Source of the DNA: Allonocardiopsis opalescens
Lineage (GTDB): Bacteria > Actinomycetota > Actinomycetes > Streptosporangiales > Streptosporangiaceae
Assembly: GCF_003002095.1 (NCBI RefSeq)
Contig: NZ_PVZC01000011.1
Coordinates: 1 to 64,000, forward strand
Length of the DNA stretch: 64,000 nucleotides
Direction of reading: 5' to 3'
Translations under genes and position numbers: made by a program
Shown here: positions 16,765-24,094 of the stretch, piece after piece
How positions within the stretch are numbered: the stretch's first letter is position 1
Layout: each line of letters opens with the position of its first letter
Notes under the pieces: model-generated
Database searches by the model: none
What the model was told of the DNA's origin: nothing
What the model saw: the letters and a program-made list of their open reading frames with translations, nothing else

Positions 16765-16784
16765 CTAGTACTCATGTGCACAAG
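16765..16784. promoter_or_regulatory. Autoregulatory operator candidate of gntR
   Basis: CTAGTACTCATGTGCACAAG is an imperfect palindrome (14 of 20 positions symmetric) centred 29 nt upstream of the GntR start codon. It resembles operators used by GntR repressors of AICEs. Confidence 0.5.
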
Positions 16785-16827
16785 CACCCTAACCCGCGCC
16801 CGGCCAACCTGTCAGGAGCACCCCGCA

Positions 16828-17220
16828 TCAGGGCACCGGCAGCACCCGCCACCCCTCTTCCACCAGCTCCCCGTGCACCCGGTGGCCGACCTCGGGACGA
16901 CGAACCGCACCGAACCCGTCCGCCAGCAGCGACACGATCCCCGGCCAGTACTGTTCACCCACCGCCGCAGGCCGGTCAGTCGGCGCTGTGCCGTCATCAC
17001 GCACATCGATACGCACCCGATCGCCCTCGATCCCGACGAGCAGCCGCACATCGTGACCATCAGTGGTGTTGCGCAAGGCGTTCGCCACCAGCTCCGACGC
17101 CACCAGTTCGGCATCCCGCACCCGAGGATGATCCCGCAGCAGACACCCCACCACCCGCCGCGCCAACGGCACCGCCGCCGGAGTCGCCGGGAAGGTCAGC
17201 ATCAATTCCACCCCGCTCAC
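16828..17220 (-). CDS. HATPase_c_2 (RsbW-like) ATP-binding protein
   Basis: A 130-residue stand-alone GHKL ATPase domain. The N box reads AELVASELVANALRNTTDG and the G1 box VRIDVRDDGTAP. This small type, very common in Streptomyces and its elements, resembles anti-sigma kinases such as RsbW/SpoIIAB, but partners are usually unknown. GTG at 17220 forms a GTGA overlap with the stop of the upstream BldC-like gene, so the two are translationally coupled. Upstream in-frame extension encodes the other gene's shadow and was rejected. Confidence 0.8.
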   Translation of the reverse strand: MSGVELMLTFPATPAAVPLARRVVGCLLRDHPRVRDAELVASELVANALRNTTDGHDVRLLVGIEGDRVRIDVRDDGTAPTDRPAAVGEQYWPGIVSLLADGFGAVRRPEVGHRVHGELVEEGWRVLPVP

Positions 17221-17585
17221 GCCTCCTCCCATCCATCCCAGCCGCGTTCCAACAGCTCCCGGACCGGGCCGGCCAGAAACCGGCGACGACCGCCAACAGT
17301 CCAGGTCGAGGGCAACCGGCCCTCCCGAGCCCACCGGTTCACCGTCTTCACATGCACCTTGAACAAGCCCGCCACCTCACTGGGCAGCAACAGATCAGGC
17401 AGTTCACCCGTCGACGTCACCGGCACCCGACGCGGCGGCAAGGCATCCGGGTGAAACCACCACTGGCCGCTCACGTTCACCGCCGCCAGCTCACCTGACG
17501 CGGCCAAGGCCACCAACTCACCCGGCTCATACCGAGTCCGCCGAGCCGCTAAGGACACACTGATCAGCACGTCACCCGACGCCAT
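17217..17585 (-). CDS. BldC/MerR-like helix-turn-helix protein
   Basis: A 122-residue protein whose C-terminal half is a MerR-type HTH: LLPSEVAGLFKVHVKTVNRW, AREGRLP, then a wing GGRRRFLAGPVRELL. This is the BldC/excisionase-type DNA-binding fold. The N-terminal half, with RRTRYEPGELVALAASGEL, may contain a second degenerate HTH. ATG at 17585 has GGAG 9-10 nt upstream; the longer frame up to 17876 is not protein-like. It is coupled to the downstream ATPase gene. It probably regulates element functions; the target is unknown. Confidence 0.75.
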   Translation of the reverse strand: MASGDVLISVSLAARRTRYEPGELVALAASGELAAVNVSGQWWFHPDALPPRRVPVTSTGELPDLLLPSEVAGLFKVHVKTVNRWAREGRLPSTWTVGGRRRFLAGPVRELLERGWDGWEEA

Positions 17586-17900
17586 CACAACCCCACTCCA
17601 CCACCGACGAACAACCGACAAGCCGCGCGACCGAGGCACCATCGGGAGGGGACACCCCGGCCGCGCGGCGGCACTTGGAAGGAGGCCCGGCGCCCGCTCT
17701 CCCACAGACACCGGACCCCCAGAAAGAGAGGCGGGTCGACGCCGCAGGGACAGGTACACAACGCCGACCCGCCAGCCGCCCGAGGCGGCACCCTCCGCGT
17801 CACCGCACCAGCGGCGCCCCAACCCGCACGCGAAGGGGAAGCCCTCAGCCCGGGCGAAGGGGTGCGTCACACACACCCGCGGCCAAGGGCACGACCACAG
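17586..17900. other. Non-coding stretch with a 9-bp inverted repeat
   Basis: No gene is convincing in these 315 bases. GGCGGGTCG (17730-17738) and CGACCCGCC (17765-17773) form a hairpin that could terminate the small-gene cluster transcribed towards it from 18834. The promoter of the BldC-like gene should also lie here. Confidence 0.5.
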
Positions 17901-18224
17901 CTAGGAACGAGCGGACACCGCAGGCTCAAGCACCCGATCCACCCGCCGAGCGAACTCCCCCACCTCATCCACCGGCACCACCGGATCCAGATCCCCCACA
18001 TCCCCCGGATCCGCATCAGGAGCCGGCGCCCACCACACGCACCACCACAACCGACCGCCATCCGCAAGATTCGGCCGCAGGGCAACCCGCTCCTCGCACA
18101 CACCCCGCCACACCCGCAGCGTCAGACCCTCCGCCCGCAGCTCGTGATCGATCCCCCGCAGCCGCAGCGCCTCAGCCAGCTCCACCAGCGCCCCAGCAGC
18201 CGACACCGCCCCGGCCACGCTCAC
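17901..18224 (-). CDS. Small hypothetical protein of the AICE
   Basis: A 107-residue soluble protein, unrecognised. It contains LVELAEALRLRGIDHELRAE and a Trp-rich strand LWWCVWWAPAP, then an acidic region and a final amphipathic helix (EVGEFARRVDRVLEP). GTG at 18224 overlaps the upstream gene's stop (GTGA), which supports both being real and co-translated. Pairs of about 107-residue proteins of this style are frequent accessory genes in actinomycete elements. No catalytic motif is visible. Confidence 0.65.
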   Translation of the reverse strand: MSVAGAVSAAGALVELAEALRLRGIDHELRAEGLTLRVWRGVCEERVALRPNLADGGRLWWCVWWAPAPDADPGDVGDLDPVVPVDEVGEFARRVDRVLEPAVSARS

Positions 18225-18544
18225 GCCGCACACCCCAACCGCGCCAGACCCGCGATGATCCGCTCGCCGAGTTCGTCACCCACGGGCATCGCCACCTCGG
18301 CCACCGGCCGCACCTTCTCCACCGGCCGACGCCGAGGCAACCGCGCCTCCAACACCGCCGACAGCTCCGCAGGGCTGTCCGCACACACCCAACCGCCCCG
18401 CGGTCCCCGACCCGCACCGACCGCCCACACCCGGCCCGTCACCGAACTACGCCACACCCGCCAACCCGGAAACGCCGCCCGGACCGCCACCAACTCACCC
18501 GAACCACCAGCACGACCCGCAGCCGACCCGACCGCACAACCCAT
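18221..18544 (-). CDS. Small hypothetical protein of the AICE (FPGWRVWRS motif)
   Basis: A 107-residue protein with the pattern ELVAVRAAFPGWRVWRSS, WAVGAGRGPRGGWVCADS, ELSAVLEARL, a layout I associate with short Streptomyces hypothetical proteins found in mobile elements. The function is unknown. The ATG at 18544 has an excellent ribosome-binding site (GGAGG, 6-nt spacing), which decides it over the longer frame to 18655. It is translationally coupled to the next small gene. Confidence 0.7.
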   Translation of the reverse strand: MGCAVGSAAGRAGGSGELVAVRAAFPGWRVWRSSVTGRVWAVGAGRGPRGGWVCADSPAELSAVLEARLPRRRPVEKVRPVAEVAMPVGDELGERIIAGLARLGCAA

Positions 18545-18615
18545 GACACACCTCCGCCCTACTCGACCCGCCCGAACCCGCGACGACCCGCTTCCGGCGC
18601 CTCCACCGATCGCCA

Positions 18616-18834
18616 TCACGCCGCAGCCCGCCCGGTCCCCCGACACGCCCAGCACTCATCACGACGCGACGTCGGAACACCCGCCATCCCAGGAAGCTGC
18701 ACAACGACACCCCGCCGCTGATGCACCGTCTTCCAACCACGGCCACGACAGTTGCGGCAGGGGTTCGGCGTGGTGGGTTTCTCGGAGTGCTGCACGGAAC
18801 GACGTCCTCTCGTAGCTGCGTCATCACGGGACAC
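18616..18834 (-). CDS. Small DnaJ-type zinc-finger protein
   Basis: A 72-residue protein with two CxxCxGxG repeats, CRNCRGRG and CWACRGTG, separated by about 25 residues. This matches half of the DnaJ cysteine-rich zinc domain. Such free-standing mini zinc proteins are common in actinomycete integrative elements; their role is unknown. The GTG at 18834 lacks a clear ribosome-binding site, so the start is uncertain. It heads the run of small reverse-strand genes that continues with those starting at 18544 and 18224. Confidence 0.6.
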   Translation of the reverse strand: MSRDDAATRGRRSVQHSEKPTTPNPCRNCRGRGWKTVHQRRGVVVQLPGMAGVPTSRRDECWACRGTGRAAA

Positions 18835-18861
18835 GCAGGCTACGGCGGCACGAAGCGTGCA

Positions 18862-18882
18862 ACCCGAACTCTCAGTTCGGGT
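18862..18882 (-). terminator. Terminator-like hairpin after the XRE-TPR gene
   Basis: ACCCGAACT (18862-18870) and AGTTCGGGT (18874-18882) form a perfect 9-bp stem with a CTC loop, just beyond the stop codon at 18900. Confidence 0.7.
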
Positions 18883-18899
18883 GAGCCGATAGTCCGGAT

Positions 18900-20114
18900 C
18901 TACTCGAACAGCCCAATCCGGTTCGCAAGTGCCCGAACCTGTCGCGCATACGACGGTCGCGCCCGCTTCACCAGGCCGCGCACGAGGTCACGGGCCAACA
19001 GGTTGTACTTGAGGTCTTCCGGGCCTGTCTCTTCGGCGTTCAGCAGATGAACGAAGACGCCGGAGTCGTTGCGCCGTTGCTCGTAGCACCTGGCGACTTC
19101 CAAGGAGAAGGTCGTCTGCCGCTCGATCGACGCGGCCGATGTGGCATCGACGTCATCGGCAAGCCGGAGAGCCTCCGACGCCTCTCCGGTCTCCATTTCA
19201 ATGCTTACGGCGTGGAGCTGCACGTTGGTGGGACCGAAGACGGTCCACATGACGTTGCCCTCTCCGACCTTCCGCGCAGCGGGTAGCGCGCGTTCGCGGA
19301 GATGGTCACGCGCCGCCCAATGGTCGCCGTTCCGGACCGAGGCGACGGCACTTGTGAGCCAGAGGGCACCTTGCATGGCGAGGCTTTCCCGGCTCTCCCC
19401 TGCCGTGCGCTTCAGATCCTCGATCGCACGAACAGCGGTTTCCTCAGCGCCATCAGGCGCGTTCTCATCATCTTGAGCCAGTAGGACGTGCGCGAGGTTC
19501 CACCGTGCCCCAGCGACCCTGATCGGGTCATCCGCTTCCTGAGCGGCCATGAGTCCGCGATCGGCGACCAACAAGGAGAGATCGACGCGCCCGATCCGCT
19601 TAGTGAACGTACGCAGCAAAAAGTACAGATCTGCTGCGATGCGAGACGCCTCACGACGTTGGTCAGCGGCTGCGCTCGAATCCCGTACTGCCGCCTGCAC
19701 GTCCATGACAAGGTCGGGAAGAAGGGCCGACGACTCCGTATACCGATTCGGAGAGGACTGCCAAATCTGCCACGCGCTGTTGACTCGGTTCCGTAGTGAC
19801 TCCAAGTCCACCGTTCCTGAACTTCCCTGACCACCACCCAGGATCAATGCCCGATTGATCGCCGAGGAGACCGGATGCGTCTCGCCGTCCTGTCGAATCG
19901 GCGACTCTCCCAGCAGCGAGGCCATCGGAACGTTCAAAATCCGCGCGAATTTATGCAACAGATTGATCGTCGGCGACTTCAAACCGCGCTCGATCTGCGA
20001 AAGATAGTCCTCGCTGACACCGGCAAGACCGGCGACCACAGCTTGCGTCTTCCTCTGACCGGTCCGGTAGAACTTGATGCGCTCTCCGACGGGAATCTCA
20101 GGCGTAGAACTCAT
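18900..20114 (-). CDS. XRE-family HTH regulator with TPR-like domain
   Basis: A 404-residue regulator. Residues 9-65 form an XRE/Cro HTH (RIKFYRTGQRKTQAVVAGLAG, VSEDYLSQIERGLKSPTINL). The rest is an all-helical, TPR-like sensor region (examples AGARWNLAHVLLAQDDENAP and ARDHLRERALPAARKVGEGN). This architecture is abundant in Streptomyces and often flanks small metabolic genes. It is divergent from the HAD-flavoprotein pair, which it presumably controls. ATG at 20114 with AGGAAG about 8 nt upstream gives the canonical N-terminus. Its base composition is lower in GC than the AICE core genes. The ligand is unknown. Confidence 0.85.
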   Translation of the reverse strand: MSSTPEIPVGERIKFYRTGQRKTQAVVAGLAGVSEDYLSQIERGLKSPTINLLHKFARILNVPMASLLGESPIRQDGETHPVSSAINRALILGGGQGSSGTVDLESLRNRVNSAWQIWQSSPNRYTESSALLPDLVMDVQAAVRDSSAAADQRREASRIAADLYFLLRTFTKRIGRVDLSLLVADRGLMAAQEADDPIRVAGARWNLAHVLLAQDDENAPDGAEETAVRAIEDLKRTAGESRESLAMQGALWLTSAVASVRNGDHWAARDHLRERALPAARKVGEGNVMWTVFGPTNVQLHAVSIEMETGEASEALRLADDVDATSAASIERQTTFSLEVARCYEQRRNDSGVFVHLLNAEETGPEDLKYNLLARDLVRGLVKRARPSYARQVRALANRIGLFE

Positions 20115-20215
20115 CTCGCCGCTTCCTTGCTGATCATGATCCGACCGACAGGGCAAGGCCAAGCCAGTGCACCGAGCCGGGACACAGCCGACGCCGACTA
20201 GGGCACACTAGCCGC

Positions 20216-20923
20216 ATGAGCAAGCTCCAACTGGTGCTGTGGGACATAGACCACACACTCATTGAGACCGGGGGCGTCGGCCGGGAGGTCTTCGGCGCCG
20301 CCTTCCAGGCCGCCACCGGTATACCCATGCGCGACATGGTCCACGCCAGCGGCCACACTGAGCCGCAGCTCTTCAGCGAGACGCTAGAGATGCACGGCAT
20401 CGAGGAGCAGCCCCACCACTTCGAGACCTTCGCCCGCGTACAGGCCGAGGAGTACCACCGCCATGCCGGGGCGCTCCGATCCAGAGGACGCGTTCTACCC
20501 GGCGCCGCTTCCGCACTACGGCAATTGGCAGAACATCCGACAATCGTGCAGTCGGTATTGACCGGAAACACGCGTGCCGCCGCCATAGCAAAGCTACAAG
20601 CATTCGGAATCGCCGATGCTCTGGATCTTGACATCGGCGCCTATGGGGACGACAACACCGATCGCGCTGAACTGGTACGCATAGCCCAAGATCGGGCAGC
20701 AAGCAAACATAACGTCGAATTCGACCGCGAAAGTACCGTGCTAGTCGGCGACACAGTCCGCGATGTAGCCGCTGGACACGATGGAGGAGCACGAGTCATC
20801 GCAGTGACATCGGGATCGACCTCAGCAGACGAACTTCGTGAGGCAAACCCGGAAATTGTCGTTCCTGATCTGTCGGACGTAGTGGACACGCTAGTCAAGG
20901 ACCACGACATTCGGCAGTCTTAA
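20216..20923 (+). CDS. HAD-superfamily phosphatase
   Basis: A 235-residue haloacid-dehalogenase hydrolase with all four motifs: nucleophile D8 with D10 in LWDIDHTL, motif II Thr in QSVLTGN, a Lys in AAAIAKLQ and acidic motif IV VLVGDTVRDVAAG. A helical C1 cap (about 15-85) resembles phosphoglycolate phosphatase-like enzymes. The substrate is a small phosphomonoester, identity unknown. It is the first of two forward genes, 23 nt before the flavoprotein gene, with the XRE regulator divergent. GC falls visibly in the second half of the gene, hinting at separate ancestry from the AICE core. Confidence 0.85.
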   Translation: MSKLQLVLWDIDHTLIETGGVGREVFGAAFQAATGIPMRDMVHASGHTEPQLFSETLEMHGIEEQPHHFETFARVQAEEYHRHAGALRSRGRVLPGAASALRQLAEHPTIVQSVLTGNTRAAAIAKLQAFGIADALDLDIGAYGDDNTDRAELVRIAQDRAASKHNVEFDRESTVLVGDTVRDVAAGHDGGARVIAVTSGSTSADELREANPEIVVPDLSDVVDTLVKDHDIRQS

Positions 20924-20946
20924 GCCAAGAAATCCAAGGAATCTGG

Positions 20947-21489
20947 GTGCCCAAACGGAGAACTCTTTACATTGTCGTGTGCGCAGCGGGCCCCGCAAGG
21001 CAAGTCAGTAGTTTGGTGGAACAAGCGCAACTGCGCGGATTTGATGTTCAAGTAATTGCAACACCAGCCGCTACAGACTTCATCGACATTGCAGCTCTAG
21101 AGGAACAGACCGGAAGACGTGTACGTAGCCGTCACCGAAGTCCGGGACAACCTAGGTCACCCAAGGCTGACGCCGCCATCATCGCCCCGGCAAGCGCCAA
21201 CACGATCAATAAGCTCGCCAACGGGATAGCAGATAACTACGCACTCGACGTACTAACCGAGTTGATCGGCATGGGCGTCCCAGTGGTTATTCTCCCGTTC
21301 GTTAACACCGCACTAGTCAATCGCCATCCATTCGATAGAAGCGTAAATACGCTTCGCCGGGAAGGTGTGACCGTACTGATTGAAACCGAAGCCTTCAGAC
21401 CCCATGAACCTGGAACAGGACAAGGGAAGCAGGACGAATTTCCATGGGAACTAGCACTCGAATCGGTGACGACCGAAAAGGAAGGTTGA
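20947..21489 (+). CDS. HFCD-family flavoprotein (CoaC/EpiD-like decarboxylase fold)
   Basis: A 180-residue Rossmann-type flavoprotein. The diagnostic PASANT motif of Cys decarboxylases (CoaC, EpiD, LanD) is present in APASANTINKLANGIADNYA, and the N-terminus YIVVCAAGPARQV resembles the FMN-binding start. The usual substrate clamp PxMNxxMW is altered to PFVNTALVN, so the substrate may not be a C-terminal Cys or phosphopantothenoylcysteine. GTG at 20947 has AAGGA 7 nt upstream. It is co-transcribed with the HAD gene; no lanthipeptide precursor or coenzyme A gene is adjacent. GC is clearly lower than the backbone. Function unresolved. Confidence 0.78.
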   Translation: MPKRRTLYIVVCAAGPARQVSSLVEQAQLRGFDVQVIATPAATDFIDIAALEEQTGRRVRSRHRSPGQPRSPKADAAIIAPASANTINKLANGIADNYALDVLTELIGMGVPVVILPFVNTALVNRHPFDRSVNTLRREGVTVLIETEAFRPHEPGTGQGKQDEFPWELALESVTTEKEG

Positions 21490-21541
21490 ATTACACATCA
21501 GCGTGACAGCCTAGATCAATCAATTCTATTTGACCACAGGC

Positions 21542-21577
21542 AGCCCCAGTGGGGTCTATTTCTTTTCTTTCTTTTTT
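21542..21577 (+). terminator. Terminator after the flavoprotein gene
   Basis: A short CCCC-AGT-GGGG hairpin (21544-21554) is followed by a 23-nt pyrimidine tract rich in T. The tract doubles as the codons for the Lys-rich C-terminus of the convergent membrane-protein gene. Confidence 0.6.
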
Positions 21578-21978
21578 ACTCGCTCCTTTATTGTAAAACT
21601 GTCCAACACTCCATACGTTGCCACTAGGGCCACAAAGGCGCAAGCCACACCTAGAAGCCAACTCCACCAAACCCCTTGCCCAAAGAGGAAGATCGAAGAA
21701 TATCCAAATGCAACCGCGAGGATAATAGCAAAAACTCCGAGGCCCACCTCTCTACTTCCGGTCTCCTCCCGAGCCCGGAGCCTCGCAGCCTGCCATTCGA
21801 CATGCTGCATTATAGATGCACGCGCGTCGCTATTCTCAGGCAACTCCTTCAATAGCTCGATATCGTGCCGCAGGTTTCTGCGTATTCTGCTTTGACCGAG
21901 CAGCATAGGCACGATTGCCGCAATTCCAGGTATCAGCGCCGATAGCAATGCAGCAATGCTTGACACATTCACGGCCAT
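21556..21978 (-). CDS. Low-GC small membrane protein, unknown function
   Basis: A 140-residue protein: an N-terminal helix (ALLSALIPGIAAIVPMLLG), an amphipathic cytosolic stretch with ELLKELPENSDARASIMQHV, two more membrane helices (about 76-95 and 100-122) and a Lys-rich tail KERVKKKEKK. Its composition is far lower in GC than anything nearby. No motif is recognised. ATG at 21978 has no ribosome-binding site; a TGTGTAATAT extended -10 directly upstream would instead fit a leaderless GTG two codons in (21972). It is the last gene before the non-coding right end of the AICE, convergent with the flavoprotein. Confidence 0.68.
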   Translation of the reverse strand: MAVNVSSIAALLSALIPGIAAIVPMLLGQSRIRRNLRHDIELLKELPENSDARASIMQHVEWQAARLRAREETGSREVGLGVFAIILAVAFGYSSIFLFGQGVWWSWLLGVACAFVALVATYGVLDSFTIKERVKKKEKK

Positions 21979-22025
21979 ATATTACACAGCCAGAAAGGGC
22001 GAAGTTGCCGAATCCGGCTGTACTG

Positions 22026-22137
22026 GATCAAGCGCGACGGCGCTCCGCGCCGTCGCGGCCGCCCGCTCGGCGGGCTGCGGGCTGGCGCCCGGTCCCGCCG
22101 AGCGAGCGGGTGGCGACGTAGGCCGTGGCGCTTGATC
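22026..22137. repeat. Branched inverted-repeat structure (candidate origin or transfer locus)
   Basis: An outer 10-bp repeat GATCAAGCGC/GCGCTTGATC (22026-22035, 22128-22137) encloses two perfect hairpins: GCGACGGCGC/GCGCCGTCGC (22034-22056, 3-nt loop, sharing two bases with the outer arm) and CGCTCGGCGGG/CCCGCCGAGCG (22064-22104). No gene overlaps it. Such a nested fold resembles single- or double-strand origins, or a clt locus, of rolling-circle elements. Confidence 0.6.
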
Positions 22138-22224
22138 AGTTGCCGATATACGGACGCGTGGCGGAGCTGCGCCGCGTATGCCGGGCGTTGCGGTCTGGCC
22201 CATGGATCAGCTGATGGCGTTCCC

Positions 22225-22249
22225 CCTGGGGGCCTTGCCGGCCCCCAGG
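22225..22249. repeat. Second hairpin in the AICE right-end non-coding region
   Basis: CCTGGGGGCC (22225-22234) and GGCCCCCAGG (22240-22249) form a perfect 10-bp stem with a TTGCC loop. The whole interval 21979-22519 has no credible gene. Confidence 0.6.
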
Positions 22250-22396
22250 CCCCCGGCTGCCCAGGACGACCCGTCTCGGCATTGGTCCCTGTCCCCGGTT
22301 CTCGCCGTAGCCGAGCCGGGCCGCCCTGGTTCTGGGCGTCGGTGAGGTGGCGGCAGGAGGAGAAGCGCGCCCAATGGCGCGTGTGACGATGCTTTC

Positions 22397-22421
22397 GGCG
22401 TGCCCCACACGTGCCCCACGG
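22397..22421. repeat. Putative integrase arm-type site, right end
   Basis: An identical 25-bp copy, same orientation, of the sequence at 10540-10564, containing two GTGCCCCAC units, 98 nt inside attR. Confidence 0.6.
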
Positions 22422-22519
22422 GGCGGGTGATCATGGGGAAATGCGGGGAATCACGGGGTGATCGTTAGTGTCGCCACAGGTCAGCGTGTTGGCTGGTCAC
22501 CGAGTTTCGCGGGGATCGA

Positions 22520-22573
22520 CTTCCCAAGCTGATAACGCGGGTTCGATTCCCGCCATCCGCTCTCACGACGAAG
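22520..22573 (+). repeat. attR: attR of the AICE
   Basis: The displaced 3' end of tRNA-Gly: 54 bp matching attL with a single C/T difference at 22553. No 5' tRNA half precedes it, so it is not a second tRNA gene. The similarity to the left end continues into the tRNA terminator up to about 22618; 22619-22749 holds nothing recognisable. Confidence 0.92.
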
Positions 22574-22749
22574 CCAGGTCAGACGGTGGTTACTGGCGAC
22601 CTGGGCCTTGTCATTTGGCGGCGGGAACGGGGCCGTGTGCCAGTTCCGTGGCACACCGCGGCATGCGGGGATGCGTGGTCCGGGGCAGTGCGCTTGACCT
22701 CCTTCGTCGGTGCCAGCCACGTGCACGGATCGACGCGCTTCGCCGATGG

Positions 22750-23916
22750 TCAGCGCGACGGGCTGCGCCCGTAGGTGAGGCGGCGGAGGATGGATTCCGT
22801 GGGGCCGCGGTTGCCGGTGCGGCGCATCCAGTCGGCCAGGGCGACCGAGAGGAGCCAGGTGGCGATGGCTATGCCGTAGGTGGCGGCGATGCCCATGTCG
22901 GCGCTCAGGTCGAGGGTGAAGGGGTAGAAGAGGGCGACGAAGACGACGGACTGGAACAGGTAGAAGGTCAGTGAGCGCTGGCCGAGGGCGGCCAGGGCGG
23001 TGGTGACGGGGCCGGGGCGGCGGGCGAGGGGGATGGCGGCCAGGCCGATGGCGGCGGCGATGGCGATGCCGCCGGCGTTGCCGGCGAGGGTGTGGGCGGT
23101 CATCGCGGCCCAGGCGAGCGGGGTGGAGTCGGTGGTCCACAGGCCGGTGTGCAGCAGGGTGGCGGGCAGGCGGCCGGTGAGGGAGGCCGCGATGCCGATG
23201 ACGGCGACGCGGCGCAGCAGCGCGGTGTGGCGTTCGGGCTCGTCCAGGTAGCGGCGGCGGGCGGCCCAGATGCCGAACAGCATGCCCGGGACGACCGCGA
23301 CGACGGAGACCAGGGTGTCCAACGGCCAGGGCGCGGCGTTGGTGACGACGTGGGTCAGGTAGTCGTCGGCCATGAACTCCGCGAGGGTCATCGGGGTGCC
23401 GTCCGCGGCGAGGGTCAGGGCCACCATGCCCTGCCAGGCGACCATGAGGGTGGCGGGCACCAGGGTCAGCGCGGCCGTCCACATCAGCACCGCGTCGCGG
23501 GTCCGTACCAGTGCCGCGAACAGCAGCAGGGTGGCGCCGTAGGCGGCGATGATGTCCAGCGTCACGAGCAGTGCCGCGTGCAGGAAGCCGATGACCAGGA
23601 GCCACCAGCCCCGGCGCCGCAGCAGTCTGCGCACGTCGGTCCAGTCGCCGCCGCGTGACAGGTGCCGTTCGGCCAGCTGGCCGAGGCCGTAGCCGAAGAG
23701 CAGGACGAAGAGGGTGCGGGCCTGGTTGTCGGCGAGCAGGTGCTTGCAGAACTCGGCCGCGGCGTTGAGGGCGGCCGGGCCCCGGTCGAAGTCGGCGATG
23801 AACGCCGGGGCGTGCGCGATGGCGATGGCCAGCAGCATGAAACCGCGTGCCAGGTCGGGCGCGAGGGATCTCTTGGTGGCGTCCGTGGACGCATACGAGG
23901 CAGCAGCCACATTCAT
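22750..23916 (-). CDS. DUF418-family membrane protein
   Basis: A 388-residue polytopic protein with about ten membrane helices. The N-terminus APDLARGFMLLAIAIAHAPAF and the C-terminal block ALGQRSLTFYLFQSVVFVALF are typical of the DUF418/YeiB family, distantly related to membrane acyltransferases. The biochemical role is unknown. ATG at 23916 is preferred; a frame extension to 23934 overlaps the promoter. It is the first chromosomal gene right of the AICE, single, with a perfect palindrome (23936-23956) just upstream that probably serves as an operator. Confidence 0.85.
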   Translation of the reverse strand: MNVAAASYASTDATKRSLAPDLARGFMLLAIAIAHAPAFIADFDRGPAALNAAAEFCKHLLADNQARTLFVLLFGYGLGQLAERHLSRGGDWTDVRRLLRRRGWWLLVIGFLHAALLVTLDIIAAYGATLLLFAALVRTRDAVLMWTAALTLVPATLMVAWQGMVALTLAADGTPMTLAEFMADDYLTHVVTNAAPWPLDTLVSVVAVVPGMLFGIWAARRRYLDEPERHTALLRRVAVIGIAASLTGRLPATLLHTGLWTTDSTPLAWAAMTAHTLAGNAGGIAIAAAIGLAAIPLARRPGPVTTALAALGQRSLTFYLFQSVVFVALFYPFTLDLSADMGIAATYGIAIATWLLSVALADWMRRTGNRGPTESILRRLTYGRSPSR

Positions 23917-23935
23917 GGTGCCAGTATGACACATA

Positions 23936-23956
23936 TTGACGTCATTAAGACGTCAA
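23936..23956. promoter_or_regulatory. Palindromic operator upstream of the DUF418 gene
   Basis: TTGACGTC-ATTAA-GACGTCAA is a perfect inverted repeat 19 nt before the start codon. The binding regulator is unknown; TetR or MarR types commonly use such sites. Confidence 0.6.
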
Positions 23957-24094
23957 AACGGCTCCGTGACGTCAGATGTGCTCGTCCCCGGGGCGCCGCC
24001 CGCCGTCCCGGCGCGGTGTGAGCGGGCGACCGGCGACTGCTCACCACCGCGCGGCCGCGGCACCGCCCGGGTACGGGCGGGCCCGAGGCGGCGG

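Larger units (their letters stand above)
10424..22573. mobile_element. 12.1-kb AICE (RepSA/TraB-type) integrated in tRNA-Gly(CCC)
   Basis: The element is bounded by 54-bp direct repeats (10424-10477 and 22520-22573, one mismatch), the left one inside the intact tRNA. It holds the canonical AICE set: tyrosine integrase, HTH excisionase, HUH-type replication initiator, FtsK-type translocase, Pra-like activator and GntR repressor, all on the reverse strand. Variable small genes and a four-gene cargo module follow. This order recalls pSAM2-type elements that excise, replicate by rolling circle and transfer double-stranded DNA between mycelia. All core genes look intact, so the element may be functional. 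No type IV secretion or relaxase gene is present. Confidence 0.92.

Noticed and set aside
17586-17876. N-terminal extension of the BldC-like protein up to 17876
   Set aside because: The extension is Gly/Arg/Trp-rich without protein character, and ATG at 17585 has a good ribosome-binding site.
22520-22573. Second tRNA-Gly gene
   Set aside because: Only the 3' part is present; no acceptor or D arm upstream. It is attR.
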